NCBI RefSeq assembly: GCF_030406775.1
Contig: NZ_CP129119.1
Coordinates: 1,336,001 to 1,400,000, forward strand
Origin: Sporosarcina trichiuri
Lineage (GTDB): Bacteria > Bacillota > Bacilli > Bacillales_A > Planococcaceae
Direction: 5' to 3'
DNA length: 64,000 nt
Shown here in pieces: positions 8,891-18,509 of the stretch. The notes beneath the pieces are model-generated. The model was not told the DNA's origin, made no database searches, and was given only the letters and a program-made list of their open reading frames with translations. The first letter of the stretch is position 1, and every line of letters starts with the position of its first letter. The position numbers and the translations under genes were made by a program.

Positions 8891-9742
8891 TCACGATTCG
8901 ACAACCGTCGCAATGAGCTGAAAACCGTTCCAGATTCCGGTCGCGCCTTCGTTCAGCAGCCTGTTCGGGCCGAGTGAAAGCGGCGAATCGATCGGGCCGG
9001 GGACCGCGAAGACTTCCTTGCCATGTTCAAGTGCATGCTCGATCGTGCTCATCGTGCCGCTCTTCTCGGCCGCTTCCGTGATGATGAGCGATCTCGACAA
9101 TCCGCTGATGATCCGGTTGCGCATCGGGAAGGTCCATTTAGCCGGCTTATGATAGGGCGGATATTCCGTGATCAGAAGATGATGGGCTGCAATCTGCTCG
9201 GCAAGCTGCCGGTTCTCTTTCGGGTATAAATGAAAGAACCCGTTTCCAAGGACGGCGATCGTCTCGCCGCCATACCGGATGGCCGCTTCATGGGCGAATG
9301 TGTCCGCGCCTTTTGCGAGTCCGGAAACGATGACAAAGCCGTTTGCGACAAGCGGCGGGACGATCTGTTCCATTGCTTTCACGGAATAGGAAGTTGCTTG
9401 CCGGGCGCCGATGATGGCGGTGAGATTTTCTTTTTTCAATAACTTCCGGTTGCCTTTTGTATAGAGAACGGCAGGCGGGTCGATCAGTTGCTTCAGTTGT
9501 GGAGGATAGTCAGGATGAGTATAGGGAATGGGGAAGATTCCTTTTTGCAGAAGCAGTTCCAAGAGGGGGAGCCTGGAAAGTCCGGTCAGTTTCTCAATGA
9601 GGTCCGCGGGCTGTTTCAATGATGAATGTGTAAAGTTTTCGTCACCTGTCTGATAACTCAAATACCGATGAAGTTTCGGATACGGAGCCGGCCAGGCGTA
9701 ATGCAGTTTCAGCAGGTCGATTTCCTGTTCGGACAGATTCAT
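8891..9742 (-). CDS. dprA: DNA-processing protein DprA (Smf)
   Basis: A 283-residue protein that protects incoming single-stranded DNA and loads RecA during natural transformation. The Rossmann-like core is present: IIGARQATSYS near residue 110, VSGLAKGADTFAHEAAI near 140, and MRNRIISGLS near 205, followed by the EAAEKSGTMSTIEHA motif. The length matches Bacillus Smf; no additional C-terminal winged helix is evident. It sits between sucD and topA as in B. subtilis. The ATG has a clean AAGGAGGAACAGC ribosome site. Confidence 0.96.
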   Translation of the reverse strand: MNLSEQEIDLLKLHYAWPAPYPKLHRYLSYQTGDENFTHSSLKQPADLIEKLTGLSRLPLLELLLQKGIFPIPYTHPDYPPQLKQLIDPPAVLYTKGNRKLLKKENLTAIIGARQATSYSVKAMEQIVPPLVANGFVIVSGLAKGADTFAHEAAIRYGGETIAVLGNGFFHLYPKENRQLAEQIAAHHLLITEYPPYHKPAKWTFPMRNRIISGLSRSLIITEAAEKSGTMSTIEHALEHGKEVFAVPGPIDSPLSLGPNRLLNEGATGIWNGFQLIATVVES

Positions 9743-9768
9743 GCTGTTCCTCCTTTTTCAATTATAGA

Positions 9769-9799
9769 AAAAGGCAGCGCATCTTGGCGATACGCTGCT
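9769..9799 (-). terminator. Terminator of sucCD
   Basis: GCAGCG and CGCTGC form a stem around a 12- to 13-base loop, followed by CTTTTTC on the minus strand, 12 bases after the sucD stop. Confidence 0.75.
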
Positions 9800-9810
9800 C
9801 TCTTCTATGA

Positions 9811-10713
9811 TCAGTGGGTCTTGCACTTCTCGTACAGACCTTTTTCCTTGATGACTTTGATCAGTGTTTCACCGATGACGGAAGGCGTCTCTGCGACTTC
9901 CACGCCTGCGCTGTTGAGCGCTTTGATCTTTTCATCAGCAGTACCCTTACCGCCGGAAATGATGGCGCCTGCGTGGCCCATACGCTTTCCTGGAGGTGCT
10001 GTCTGTCCGCCGATGAACCCGACGACAGGTTTCTTCATGTTGGCTTTGATCCACTCGGCTGCTTCTTCCTCTGCCGTACCGCCGATCTCACCGATCATGA
10101 CGACTGCGTATGTGTCTTCATCTTCGTTGAATTCTTTCAGGACGTCGATGAAGTTCGTGCCGTTGACCGGGTCTCCGCCGATACCGACAGCGGTCGTCTG
10201 GCCGATGCCTGCTTCGGAAAGCTGGTGGACCGCCTCATACGTCAGTGTGCCGGAGCGTGAAATGACGCCGACATGACCTTTTGTATGGATGTAGCCCGGC
10301 ATGATGCCGATCTTGCACTCTTCCGGTGTGATGACACCCGGGCAGTTAGGACCGACCAGGCGTGTTTTCTTGCCTTCCATATAACGGACGACTTTCACCA
10401 TGTCAAGGACCGGGATGTGTTCCGTGATGCAGATGGCCATGTCCAGTTCTGCATCCACAGCTTCCATGATCGCATCCGCTGCGAACGGAGCCGGCACATA
10501 GATGACAGATACGTTGGCGCCTGTTTCCTTGACAGCGTCTTCCATCGTATTGAATACAGGAACGCCGTCCACTTCCGTGCCGCCTTTTCCTGGTGTGACA
10601 CCTGCGACGATTTTCGTGCCGTATTCAAGCATTTGCTGGGTATGGAATTTCGCAGTCCCGCCGGTGATACCCTGCACGACCACTTTTGTATTCTTGTCGA
10701 TATAAATACTCAT
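9811..10713 (-). CDS. sucD: Succinyl-CoA ligase, alpha subunit
   Basis: A 300-residue subunit of the TCA-cycle enzyme that interconverts succinyl-CoA and succinate with substrate-level phosphorylation. The N-terminal CoA-binding Rossmann region reads [19 protein letters not shown], and [10 protein letters not shown] is conserved. The phosphorylated active-site His lies in [18 protein letters not shown] near residue 245. It is 18 bases downstream of sucC and is followed by a terminator, so sucCD is a two-gene operon. Confidence 0.98.
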   Translation of the reverse strand: MSIYIDKNTKVVVQGITGGTAKFHTQQMLEYGTKIVAGVTPGKGGTEVDGVPVFNTMEDAVKETGANVSVIYVPAPFAADAIMEAVDAELDMAICITEHIPVLDMVKVVRYMEGKKTRLVGPNCPGVITPEECKIGIMPGYIHTKGHVGVISRSGTLTYEAVHQLSEAGIGQTTAVGIGGDPVNGTNFIDVLKEFNEDEDTYAVVMIGEIGGTAEEEAAEWIKANMKKPVVGFIGGQTAPPGKRMGHAGAIISGGKGTADEKIKALNSAGVEVAETPSVIGETLIKVIKEKGLYEKCKTH

Positions 10714-10731
10714 CGTTTGTCCCTGCCTTTC

Positions 10732-11892
10732 TTAGCCTACGATTTCAACAATCTTTTGTGCGCCGTCCGCCATCGAGCCGGCAGCGATAATATTGAGTCC
10801 GGACTCGTTCAGCAGAGCTTTCCCTCTGTCGACGTTGGTACCTTCAAGACGGACAACGAGCGGCACTTCCAGGCCGACTTCCTTCGCTGCCGTGATGACA
10901 CCTTCCGCGATGACGTCACACTTCATGATGCCGCCGAAGATGTTGACGAAGATCCCTTTGACATGCTCGTCGGAAAGGATGATCTTGAACGCTTCAGTGA
11001 CTTTTTCAGCAGTCGCGCCGCCCCCAACGTCCAGGAAGTTCGCGGGTGACCCGCCGTAGTAGTTGATCGTATCCATTGTAGCCATGGCAAGTCCCGCACC
11101 GTTGACCATGCAGCCGATATTTCCGTCGAGCGAAATGTAGCTGAGGTCGTACTTCGATGCTTCGATCTCTTTAGCGTCTTCTTCTTCGAAGTCGCGAAGT
11201 TCCACGATGTCCTTGTGGCGGAACAATGCATTGTCGTCGAAGTTGAACTTCGCGTCCAGTGCAAGCACTTTATCGTCTCCAGTGACGACAAGCGGGTTGA
11301 TCTCCACGATGGATGCATCTTTTTCCACGAACACTTGGTACAGACCTGTCATGAATTTCGCAGCTTTGTTCACAAGGTGCGTCGGGATGTTCATGTTGAA
11401 AGCCATGCGGCGTGCCTGGAAGCCGGTCAGGCCGACAACCGGATCGATCACTTCACGGAAAATCTTTTCAGGAGTCGCTTCCGCCACTTCCTCGATATCC
11501 ATTCCGCCTTCTTCGGATCCCATCAGCGTTACGCGGTCCGTCGCACGGTCCACGACGAGGCTGATGTAATATTCTTTCTGGATGTCTGCGCCTTCTTCGA
11601 TCAGCAGACGCTTGACTTCTTTTCCTTCAGGGCCGGTCTGGTGTGTCACCAGTGTCTTGCCGAGAAGTTCTTTCGCATATGCGCGCACTTCGTCAAGAGT
11701 CTTGGCGATCTTGACGCCGCCTGCCTTGCCGCGGCCGCCTGCGTGGATCTGCGCTTTCACGACGAATACGTCAGTGCCCAGTTCCTTTGCTGCGTTTACT
11801 GCCTCTTCCGGGGAGAACGCTGCAATTCCTTTTGAAGCTGCGACTCCGTAGTCACGGAGGAGCTGCTTCCCTTGATATTCATGGATATTCAT
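10732..11892 (-). CDS. sucC: Succinyl-CoA ligase, beta subunit
   Basis: The ADP/GDP-binding subunit, 386 residues from the ATG complementary to 11890-11892 ([16 protein letters not shown]). This start is preferred over one six codons upstream because GGAGGATATAAG precedes it and the family always begins here. The ATP-grasp fold is intact; the C-terminal half holds the [13 protein letters not shown] and [15 protein letters not shown] blocks of the ligase domain. It is co-transcribed with sucD from the promoter at 11940-11968. Confidence 0.98.
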   Translation of the reverse strand: MNIHEYQGKQLLRDYGVAASKGIAAFSPEEAVNAAKELGTDVFVVKAQIHAGGRGKAGGVKIAKTLDEVRAYAKELLGKTLVTHQTGPEGKEVKRLLIEEGADIQKEYYISLVVDRATDRVTLMGSEEGGMDIEEVAEATPEKIFREVIDPVVGLTGFQARRMAFNMNIPTHLVNKAAKFMTGLYQVFVEKDASIVEINPLVVTGDDKVLALDAKFNFDDNALFRHKDIVELRDFEEEDAKEIEASKYDLSYISLDGNIGCMVNGAGLAMATMDTINYYGGSPANFLDVGGGATAEKVTEAFKIILSDEHVKGIFVNIFGGIMKCDVIAEGVITAAKEVGLEVPLVVRLEGTNVDRGKALLNESGLNIIAAGSMADGAQKIVEIVG

Positions 11893-11939
11893 CTTATATC
11901 CTCCAATCAAACTGATAGCTGTACTTTACTGCGTACTCT

Positions 11940-11968
11940 ATTGTAGTAAACTTGTCATACTATGTCCA
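11940..11968 (-). promoter_or_regulatory. sucCD promoter (SigA type)
   Basis: TGGACA (complement of 11963-11968), a 17-base spacer and TACAAT (complement of 11940-11945), each one mismatch from consensus, about 48 bases upstream of the sucC ATG. Confidence 0.7.
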
Positions 11969-12019
11969 TATTTGTACTCGTCTCTAGCGAAATTTCTGTA
12001 CTACGACAGGAACCGACGC

Positions 12020-12301
12020 TTACTTTCCGCTCTGCGACCGATCCAGACGATAAACGTAGGCGAGCACTTCGGATACTGCCTGATACAGCTGTTCAGGAAT
12101 TGTCTCATTCACATCCAGCTGTCCGAGGAGCTCGACCAGGGACGGGTCTTCCTGTATCGGCACACCGTGCTCCTTCGCCTTCTGGAGGATATTATCGGCG
12201 ATCTGCCCCTTCCCCTTGGCCGTCACTTTCGGGGCATCGTTCTGCTCGGGCACGTAGGACAGCGCCACTGCTTCGCGGCGTTTATACGGTTTCTCACTCA
12301 T
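12020..12301 (-). CDS. ylqH: FlhB C-terminal-domain-like protein (YlqH type)
   Basis: A 93-residue protein resembling only the cytoplasmic C-terminal domain of the flagellar export switch protein FlhB, with no membrane segments. The region RREAVALSYVPEQNDAPKV matches the sequence just after the FlhB autocleavage site, and ILQKAKEHGVPIQEDPSLVELL matches the following helix. The NPTH autocleavage motif itself is absent. In B. subtilis ylqH lies at the same place, after ylqG and before sucC. Its ATG overlaps the end of the upstream FliK-like gene (ATGA), so the two are coupled. Function is unproven. Confidence 0.85.
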   Translation of the reverse strand: MSEKPYKRREAVALSYVPEQNDAPKVTAKGKGQIADNILQKAKEHGVPIQEDPSLVELLGQLDVNETIPEQLYQAVSEVLAYVYRLDRSQSGK

Positions 12302-14328
12302 ATGCGGAAGTCCACTCCTTTCAGGTTCCTGCCGGATGATGGATGTAGTTTTTTCTGCCCGGCGTCTTCCTCCCTGAATGGTTTGAAGCGGACCGCAGAC
12401 AGTTTGTAGCCGCCTTCTTCAAGCCCTTCCTCCAATTTCCCCTGCAGGACCTGCCCGGTTGACTGAAGACGGGGATCTCCATTGAAGATGGTCAGGGTGA
12501 TGACCTTATTCTGCACCTGCATATCGACGACCGTTTTCTTCAGTGCCTCAAGATCCAGGTAGAACAGCACGCGCGCATGATCGGGGTCGATTTTTCCATC
12601 GTCTTTCAGACGGCCGTTCCACTCGAGTGTGGCGTCGATCCTGCTGCCCTGCAGCGTCAGTGGCAGCTGCATGATGATCTGCTGCTGGGCCCCTGTATCG
12701 ACCGACTGGAGCGGCGGGCCGTTCAGGCGGGAGACGGCAGCCTCTGCCGCTTCACGCAGTGCGGGACCTGCCGAACTGTTCTGCAGGAGGGCGACCAAAT
12801 GGGGTTTGAGTGAATCCTGTATCTGCTGGATATCCGGCTCCTTCGTGGCCAGTCCGGCCTCGTAGTTCACACCCAGTTTCGTGAGCACGGTTTGGATCGC
12901 CTGCTTCACTGCGTGCCCTGTCAGTTCCTCTGCCGTCCGTCCTTCCGCTGCTGCGGCTAATGTCTGGATGGCCGGTGAGTCGGACTGCTGCGCCTGGAGA
13001 ACCAGCTGCGCGAGCCTGCCGCTGCCTCCTGCAGCATCCACTGCGGCCCGGATGAGTGTCGGTACCGAAGAAGCGGGCTGCGGCTCATCAGGTGCCTGAA
13101 ATGGCGCCTGCACCCCGCCAGGCGCCGTCTCCGTCTGACGCAAGCCTGGCAGCAGCATACGGTCAGTGGATTCCGTGAAGAAAAGCCTGCTCAATTTGGT
13201 CAGAACGGACGCTGCCGGCTCGTCCGTCTGCATACTGGTTGCCAGTATGCCGGCAGCCTGCGTCTTGACAGCAGGAGGCAAATCCGACTGCTCCAGCATA
13301 CGGGCCAGCCGGGCCGCGGTCGCTTGCGGCAGTTTCGCTGCTCCATCCGCCTGCTGCAGCAAGGCAAGGACCTGCCGGCTGTCACTTTTCGCGGCCGGCG
13401 CCTGCACGTCTGCAGCAGACCCAGGCATTGCCTGTGGCGCATTCCGGGCCGTTTGCGCGGAGAATTGCTGTCCCGGCTTCACGGCAGACTCTCCGACGGA
13501 ACCCTGCGTAACCAGCTTCGCCAAAACTTCAGGAAGATTTGCAAGGGATGTACCCGCCGGCAGCACTCCTGACGTTTTCAGCAGCTGTACTGCCTGGAAC
13601 CGGTCGCCTGCCTGCGCGGACGAGTCGAGTGCAGTCCTGATCGTCAATGCAAACAGTCTTGCGCCGTTCGTTTCCAGCAGCGGCAGCTTCAGCTGCTGGA
13701 GAAGCTGCCGGATCTCCTGTTTACCGTCCGCCGGGATGGCCGGATCCGCCTCCAGAGCCGTCTGCAGGCCGCCGAGGACAGAATGCAGACCTTCTTTCGT
13801 CTCGACCCCCATCATTGCCTGGAACAGCTGGGGAGTGACCGGCAGTTTCAGGGCCGTCAGTTTTCCGATCGACTGGACGGCTGCCTGCATCTGCGCAGGG
13901 GATGTCTGTTTCAACAGGGCTTCTCCTGCAAGAAGGGCCTCTTTCGTCATAGGGAGCTGCTGTTGGATGAATGATTCCGCAAGCTGGCGCATCTGCGGCG
14001 TCTTCGGCAGCTGCATGGTCTCCAGCAGGCTGTCGATTTTGGCACTCTGCGGCTCTTTCTGCCCATGCGGTCCCGAGATGATCTTCAGCTGCAGTTCTGG
14101 CTCGGTCGCCTTCACTTGGAAATAGTAGCTGTCTCCCGCTTTCAATGGCACTTCCAGCTTGGCATGCATCTTCTGGCTCCCGATCTGGACTTCCGCCATT
14201 TCGCCGGGAAACAGCTGCTGGATCTTGCCGTGGAATACTTGCCCTTCGCGCATCTTGAGCTGTGTGCCGGACTGCACTGCACCCAATGCATTGGGCGGCA
14301 TATTCTGGCCGATCGATGGATAATTCAT
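12298..14328 (-). CDS. ylqG: FliK-like large protein (YlqG type)
   Basis: A 676-residue protein, Ala/Gln-rich through its middle, starting at the ATG complementary to 14326-14328, which overlaps the rnhB stop (TGATG); a longer frame exists but lacks a ribosome site. The last ~130 residues (QIIMQLPLTLQGSRIDATLEW, then the region ending GYKLSAVRFKPF) resemble the C-terminal domain of flagellar hook-length control protein FliK: a short beta-rich segment followed by a helix-strand element. A long low-complexity body plus a compact C-terminal domain is the FliK plan. It is coupled to the FlhB-like gene downstream. I do not recognise any enzyme motif. Confidence 0.75.
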   Translation of the reverse strand: MNYPSIGQNMPPNALGAVQSGTQLKMREGQVFHGKIQQLFPGEMAEVQIGSQKMHAKLEVPLKAGDSYYFQVKATEPELQLKIISGPHGQKEPQSAKIDSLLETMQLPKTPQMRQLAESFIQQQLPMTKEALLAGEALLKQTSPAQMQAAVQSIGKLTALKLPVTPQLFQAMMGVETKEGLHSVLGGLQTALEADPAIPADGKQEIRQLLQQLKLPLLETNGARLFALTIRTALDSSAQAGDRFQAVQLLKTSGVLPAGTSLANLPEVLAKLVTQGSVGESAVKPGQQFSAQTARNAPQAMPGSAADVQAPAAKSDSRQVLALLQQADGAAKLPQATAARLARMLEQSDLPPAVKTQAAGILATSMQTDEPAASVLTKLSRLFFTESTDRMLLPGLRQTETAPGGVQAPFQAPDEPQPASSVPTLIRAAVDAAGGSGRLAQLVLQAQQSDSPAIQTLAAAAEGRTAEELTGHAVKQAIQTVLTKLGVNYEAGLATKEPDIQQIQDSLKPHLVALLQNSSAGPALREAAEAAVSRLNGPPLQSVDTGAQQQIIMQLPLTLQGSRIDATLEWNGRLKDDGKIDPDHARVLFYLDLEALKKTVVDMQVQNKVITLTIFNGDPRLQSTGQVLQGKLEEGLEEGGYKLSAVRFKPFREEDAGQKKLHPSSGRNLKGVDFRI

Positions 14329-15107
14329 CAGTCTGTCCCCTTTCCGGCAATCATCGATTTGACCGGTTCGAATGTCCTTCGGTGATACGGACACGGACCG
14401 TGCAGCCGGAGGGCCTCCAGATGTTCAGGCGTTCCGTACCCTGCATGTTTTCCGAACCCATACATTGGATACTCTTTGTGCAACTCGTCCATCAGCCTGT
14501 CCCTCTCCGTCTTTGCCAGTATCGAGGCTGCAGCGATCGCCAGGCTCTGTGCATCCCCTTTTATGATGGAGGCGGACGGGCAGTCCGCTGACAGTGTCAT
14601 CGCATCCGCCATCACATAATCCGGTCTTACAGCAAGGGATTGGATCGACTGTTCCATTGATTCCCGGGTCGCGGCGTAGATATTCACTTCATCGATCCGC
14701 TCAGCGGACTGGATATGGACCGACCAGGCGACAGCTGTCTGCCTGATCTCTTCAGCGAGATGTTCCCGCTGTTTCCGGGTAATCTTCTTCGAATCGTCAA
14801 GACCGATCAGTCCATCAGCTTCCTGAGGAAGAATGACAGCCGCCGTGACCACAGGCCCGGCAAGCGGGCCCCTGCCCGCTTCGTCGGTCCCGGCACCGAG
14901 CGCCTCCGGAAACGGTGCGAACGACAGATCGAACTCTTGCTTGCTGCGGTGGTTCTCCTCCAGGACACGGCGCTTTTCATATGACCTGCGCCAGGTTTTC
15001 AGTGCCTGCTGGACACCTGCCCGCTGATCGTGCTCCAGTTCCGTTATCCAGTCGGCCGGTCCAGATGCCGCTTTCAGTTCCTCTTTGATCGTCTGTATCG
15101 TCTTCAC
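14328..15107 (-). CDS. rnhB: Ribonuclease HII
   Basis: An endonuclease that cuts RNA in RNA-DNA hybrids, about 259 residues. The start is placed at the GTG at 15107 (VKTIQTIKEEL), preceded by GAGGGTGAGC; an in-frame GTG seven codons upstream has no ribosome site. The catalytic Asp-Glu pair is in GTDEAGRGPLAGPV (about residues 75-76), with further acidic residues in GLDDSKK and VMADAM. The ~70-residue N-terminal extension before the catalytic core is typical of Bacillus RnhB. Its stop overlaps the next gene's start (TGATG). Confidence 0.96.
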   Translation of the reverse strand: MKTIQTIKEELKAASGPADWITELEHDQRAGVQQALKTWRRSYEKRRVLEENHRSKQEFDLSFAPFPEALGAGTDEAGRGPLAGPVVTAAVILPQEADGLIGLDDSKKITRKQREHLAEEIRQTAVAWSVHIQSAERIDEVNIYAATRESMEQSIQSLAVRPDYVMADAMTLSADCPSASIIKGDAQSLAIAAASILAKTERDRLMDELHKEYPMYGFGKHAGYGTPEHLEALRLHGPCPYHRRTFEPVKSMIAGKGTD

Positions 15108-15178
15108 TCGCTCACCCTCTGTTTTCACGTGAAATGGTTTGTTTCTTATATCGGCCGGAATCCTTCGATTTCGATATG

Positions 15179-15214
15179 AAAAAGCTGAAGCCGGCTGTCA
15201 GAGCCGGCTTCAGC
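15179..15214 (-). terminator. Terminator downstream of rbgA
   Basis: GCTGAAGCCGGCT pairs perfectly with AGCCGGCTTCAGC around a five-base loop (CTGAC), followed by TTTTT on the minus strand. It separates rbgA from rnhB. Confidence 0.9.
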
Positions 15215-15219
15215 CGCTG

Positions 15220-16074
15220 TTACACCTGTTCAGTTGTCCAGTCGAACGTCAGTCGTCCGAAATTTCCGCTCCTGACATCCTGGACGATCAGTTCGGCGAC
15301 TTTGTCATAGTCGATTTCCCCGCCTGTCGTATAGGCTTTCCTGCGTGCCCCGACTGCGTCGAACAGCTCTCGGGTGTCTTCTTCAGCGGTAGTGAACCCA
15401 TACCGCTCTTCCAGCCTGTCGGGATAGCGGTCTGCCAGGAAACGGAGTCCGTATACTGCCAAGTCTTCCATATTGACGATTGTATCTTTAATGGCGCCTG
15501 TCAATGCCAGCTTCAGGCCAGTCTCCGGGTCTTCGAACTTCGGCCAGAGGATCCCCGGGGTATCGAGGAGCTCCAGCTCTTTTCCGTATTTGATCCACTG
15601 CTGGGCTTTCGTGACGCCCGGCTTATTCCCTGTCTTGGCGATATTTTTCTTGGCAAGCCGGTTGATGAGCGTCGACTTTCCGACATTCGGGATGCCGACA
15701 ATCATCGCACGGATGGCTCCAGGCCGGATGCCCCGTTTCTTCATCCGTTCAATCTTCGGAGCGAGGACGTCCTTTGCCGCTTTCGTCACAGTCTGCAGGC
15801 CCTTGCCTTCAAACGAATTGATGGCGATCGCCTGGATATCCTGCTCCGCGAAATGGCGGATCCACCTTGCCGTCTCCTGTTCATCCGCCAGATCCATCTT
15901 ATTGAGGATCAGCAATCTCGGTTTCTGATGAATGACTTCGTCGATCATCGGATTCCGTGATGACAGCGGAAGCCGTGCGTCCACGAGTTCGAACACGATA
16001 TCGACCAATTTCAGCTGCTCGGTAACTTCCCGCCTGGCTTTCGCCATGTGTCCGGGGAACCATTGTATTGCCAT
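15220..16074 (-). CDS. rbgA: Ribosome biogenesis GTPase RbgA (YlqF)
   Basis: A 284-residue circularly permuted GTPase needed for late assembly of the 50S subunit. The motif order is permuted: G4 [10 protein letters not shown] near residue 58 comes before the P-loop [14 protein letters not shown] near residue 125, then the G3 DTPGILWP near 175. The N-terminus [16 protein letters not shown] is the YlqF signature. A C-terminal RNA-binding region follows. It lies between lepB and rnhB as in Bacillus, next to rplS, whose product is incorporated in the same subunit. Confidence 0.97.
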   Translation of the reverse strand: MAIQWFPGHMAKARREVTEQLKLVDIVFELVDARLPLSSRNPMIDEVIHQKPRLLILNKMDLADEQETARWIRHFAEQDIQAIAINSFEGKGLQTVTKAAKDVLAPKIERMKKRGIRPGAIRAMIVGIPNVGKSTLINRLAKKNIAKTGNKPGVTKAQQWIKYGKELELLDTPGILWPKFEDPETGLKLALTGAIKDTIVNMEDLAVYGLRFLADRYPDRLEERYGFTTAEEDTRELFDAVGARRKAYTTGGEIDYDKVAELIVQDVRSGNFGRLTFDWTTEQV

Positions 16075-16092
16075 GTGCCAATCCCGTCCTTT

Positions 16093-16650
16093 TCACTCCA
16101 CCGGTCCGATATCTTTCATCGGCCAGAAAACGAATTTTGTCGTGCCTATAATCTGATCGATGCTGATGGCACCGATATGCCGGGAATCATTGCTCATCCG
16201 CCGGTTGTCCCCCATGACGAATACATGCCCTTCAGGCACTGTCTGCCGGTGGATCTTCTCTTCCAGCGTAAAGTCCTCCGTCAGTGTCCCGCCCGCCAGA
16301 TCCTCTTTGTACGTATCCAAATATGGTTCCTTTTGGGCTTCTCCGTTTATGTAGAGAACATCGTCCACATACTCGATTTCATCGCCCGGTAAGCCGATGA
16401 CCCGTTTGATGTAATCTTTCTGTTCGGGTGCATGGAAAACCACGATATCGAAATGGTCAGGCTTTCCGACCGTATAGCTGATCTTGTTGACGATCATCTT
16501 GTCGCCATCTTTAAGTGTCGGCATCATGGAGACGCCGTCTACGACAATCGGCGTGAACAAGAACAGCCGGATGACCGCCGCAATGCCGAAAGCGATCAGA
16601 AGTGCTTTCATCCATTCAAATGTTTCGCTTTTCTGTTTCTCCCCAGTCAT
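16093..16650 (-). CDS. lepB: Type I signal peptidase
   Basis: A 185-residue membrane protease of the SipS kind, with one transmembrane segment (about residues 15-37, ALLIAFGIAAVIRLFLFTPI) and the active domain outside. The catalytic Ser41 lies in VDGVSMMPTL and the Lys82 base in KDYIKRVIGLPGDE. The conserved GDNRRMSNDSRHIG motif follows. The start is taken at ATG 16650 with GGAGGCGTGGGC upstream; an in-frame GTG two codons earlier is too close to the ribosome site. Placed between rplS and rbgA. Confidence 0.96.
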   Translation of the reverse strand: MTGEKQKSETFEWMKALLIAFGIAAVIRLFLFTPIVVDGVSMMPTLKDGDKMIVNKISYTVGKPDHFDIVVFHAPEQKDYIKRVIGLPGDEIEYVDDVLYINGEAQKEPYLDTYKEDLAGGTLTEDFTLEEKIHRQTVPEGHVFVMGDNRRMSNDSRHIGAISIDQIIGTTKFVFWPMKDIGPVE

Positions 16651-16708
16651 GCCCACGCCTCCTGCAGTCTATTGTTCCAATTGTAACAGTACAGCCGGGT
16701 TTGAGGCA

Positions 16709-16746
16709 AAAAGAAAGGAGGCCGCCTGAGCGGTCTCCTTCTTTTT
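16709..16746 (-). terminator. Terminator of rplS
   Basis: AAGAAGGAGACCGC pairs with GCGGCCTCCTTTCTT around TCAG with one or two mismatches, followed by TTTTTGCC on the minus strand, directly after the rplS stop. Confidence 0.85.
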
Positions 16747-16750
16747 ATGC

Positions 16751-17095
16751 TTATCGAAGTTCTTTGATACGTGCAGCTTTTCCGCGCAGGTTGCGAAGGT
16801 AGTACAGCTTCGCACGGCGTACTTTACCGCGGCGTGTCACTTCTAGTTTTGCGATTTTCGGTGTGTGTACAGGGAATGTACGCTCAACGCCGACACCGTT
16901 GGAAATTTTACGGACTGTGAACGTTTCACTGATTCCGCTTCCGCGGCGCTTGATGACGACACCTTCAAACAGCTGGATCCGCTCACGTGTACCTTCCACG
17001 ATTTTCACGTGCAAACGTACTGTGTCTCCCGGACGGAATGCCGGCAGGTCGCTTTTCAGCTGGTCTTTCGTGATATCTGCAATAAGTTGTTGCAT
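16751..17095 (-). CDS. rplS: 50S ribosomal protein L19
   Basis: A 114-residue ribosomal protein at the 30S-50S interface. The start is the ATG at 17095 ([18 protein letters not shown]), preceded by AGGAGAGAGAATC; the longer frame upstream is the untranslated leader. Family blocks include [16 protein letters not shown] and [16 protein letters not shown]. It has its own promoter, leader and terminator, so it can be expressed apart from trmD upstream. Confidence 0.98.
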   Translation of the reverse strand: MQQLIADITKDQLKSDLPAFRPGDTVRLHVKIVEGTRERIQLFEGVVIKRRGSGISETFTVRKISNGVGVERTFPVHTPKIAKLEVTRRGKVRRAKLYYLRNLRGKAARIKELR

Positions 17096-17181
17096 GATTC
17101 TCTCTCCTATCCTTAGAGGCTCTTGCAGCCAGCTTGGCCGCAGCGGAACATCAGTTAAGTATGTGCTCACATAGAAGCACG
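17096..17181 (-). ncRNA. Putative L19 leader of rplS mRNA
   Basis: About 86 bases of untranslated leader between the promoter and the rplS ATG can fold into short hairpins: GTGCT...AGCAC early, and a GCTGCGGCC / GGCTGC element later. Low-GC Gram-positives carry an autoregulatory L19 leader at this place. I did not have a covariance model to test the fold, so the assignment rests on position and hairpin potential. Confidence 0.45.
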
Positions 17182-17187
17182 TATATC

Positions 17188-17216
17188 ATGTTAGCACAGC
17201 TGCCACGGTTGCGCAA
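17188..17216 (-). promoter_or_regulatory. rplS promoter with extended -10
   Basis: TTGCGC (complement of 17211-17216), 17 bases, then TAACAT preceded by TGC, an extended -10. The -35 is embedded in the palindrome ACGGTTGC/GCAACCGT immediately after the trmD stop. Confidence 0.5.
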
Positions 17217-17219
17217 CCG

Positions 17220-17957
17220 TTACTGCTGGGATTTCAGACGGCTGAGGATCTTCTGCTGCTCCGGCGTCAGCGGATAGGTCTCCAGCAGATCCGGCCGCCG
17301 CTCGAATGTCCTCTTCAGCGATTGTTCCATCCGCCATTTGTCAATCTCGGCGTGGTTGCCGGACAGCAGGACATCCGGAACCGGGAGACCTTCATAATCT
17401 GCCGGACGTGTATACTGCGGATGCTCCAGCAGTCCCGTCGAAAAGGAATCCTCCACGGAGGAGACGTTGTTGCCGAGGACCCCCGGCAGCAGGCGGACGA
17501 TACTGTCGATCATCGTCATCGCCGCCAGCTCGCCGCCTGTCAGGACGAAGTCGCCGATGGAGAGCTCGTCCGTCACAAGATGCTCGCGAATCCGTTCATC
17601 ATACCCTTCATAATGACCGCAGATGAATACGAGCTGCTCTTCTTCTGCAAGTTCTTCCGCCTTCGCCTGGCTGAACCGCTCCCCCTGCGGACACATGAGG
17701 ATGACCCGCGGCGGCTTTTCAGATCCGTTCGTCACCGCTTTCACCGCATTGAACAGCGGTTCCGGTTTCAGCACCATCCCGGCACCGCCACCATATGGAT
17801 AGTCATCGACCTTCTTATGCTTGTTCTCCGAGTACTCCCGGAAATCCGTCACGCCGAGCTGCACCGCTCCGTTTTCCTGGGCTTTTTTCAGTATCGAGGA
17901 ATTGAACACCCCGGTAAACATCTCGGGGAACAGCGACAGGACCTGGACGTTCATCAT
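17220..17957 (-). CDS. trmD: tRNA (guanine-37-N1)-methyltransferase TrmD
   Basis: A 245-residue SPOUT methyltransferase that makes m1G37 in tRNA and prevents frameshifting. The knot region shows [14 protein letters not shown] and [16 protein letters not shown], which form the AdoMet site. The N-terminal [18 protein letters not shown] is the family start. The first ATG overlaps the rimM stop by four bases (ATGA); a second ATG directly follows. Arranged rimM-trmD-rplS as in most bacteria. Confidence 0.98.
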   Translation of the reverse strand: MMNVQVLSLFPEMFTGVFNSSILKKAQENGAVQLGVTDFREYSENKHKKVDDYPYGGGAGMVLKPEPLFNAVKAVTNGSEKPPRVILMCPQGERFSQAKAEELAEEEQLVFICGHYEGYDERIREHLVTDELSIGDFVLTGGELAAMTMIDSIVRLLPGVLGNNVSSVEDSFSTGLLEHPQYTRPADYEGLPVPDVLLSGNHAEIDKWRMEQSLKRTFERRPDLLETYPLTPEQQKILSRLKSQQ

Positions 17958-18469
17958 GACAGGAGACCTTCCATGACATCGATCGTGATTGTCTTGTTCG
18001 GTACGTCGATCTCCTTGACGATGTCTTCGATGTACGGGATGTAATGCGGTTTGCCTGTTTCGGGTGTCACTGTCCAGACATCGTTCGCACCCGTTTCCAG
18101 GATTTCCGTGACTGTGCCGATTGTCTCCCCTTCCAGGGAGACGACCTTGCAGCCTATGATTTCATGATAGTAGAACTCGTTGTCTTCCAACTCGCCGAGC
18201 TGCTTCTCGGAGATTTTCAGCATACCGGTTTTATACTTCTCTACATGGCTCAAGTTGTAATGGCCTTCGAACGTGAGCAGGTAGAAATTTTTGTGGCGGC
18301 GCGAACTTGCGATCTTCAGGTGAACAGGTTTTGTTTCGTTCGGCATGAAGAGCGCCAGTTCGCTGCCGACTGCAAAGCGTTCCTCGGGAAAGTCGGTGCG
18401 TGACAAGACCCGCACTTCCCCCTGGACGCCGTGTGTATTGACAAGTTCTCCAACGTTAAACCATTGCAT
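17954..18469 (-). CDS. rimM: 16S rRNA processing protein RimM
   Basis: A 171-residue 30S maturation factor that binds S19. The N-terminal RimM barrel begins [21 protein letters not shown]; a C-terminal PRC-barrel follows, with [10 protein letters not shown] and TGANDVWTV. It is coupled to trmD by a four-base overlap. B. subtilis has ylqD between khpA and rimM, but here the gap is only 78 bases and contains a terminator instead. Confidence 0.97.
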   Translation of the reverse strand: MQWFNVGELVNTHGVQGEVRVLSRTDFPEERFAVGSELALFMPNETKPVHLKIASSRRHKNFYLLTFEGHYNLSHVEKYKTGMLKISEKQLGELEDNEFYYHEIIGCKVVSLEGETIGTVTEILETGANDVWTVTPETGKPHYIPYIEDIVKEIDVPNKTITIDVMEGLLS

Positions 18470-18509
18470 AGGCCGACCCTTCCTTCTGTCCGTAGTGATT
18501 CTGCCGTAT

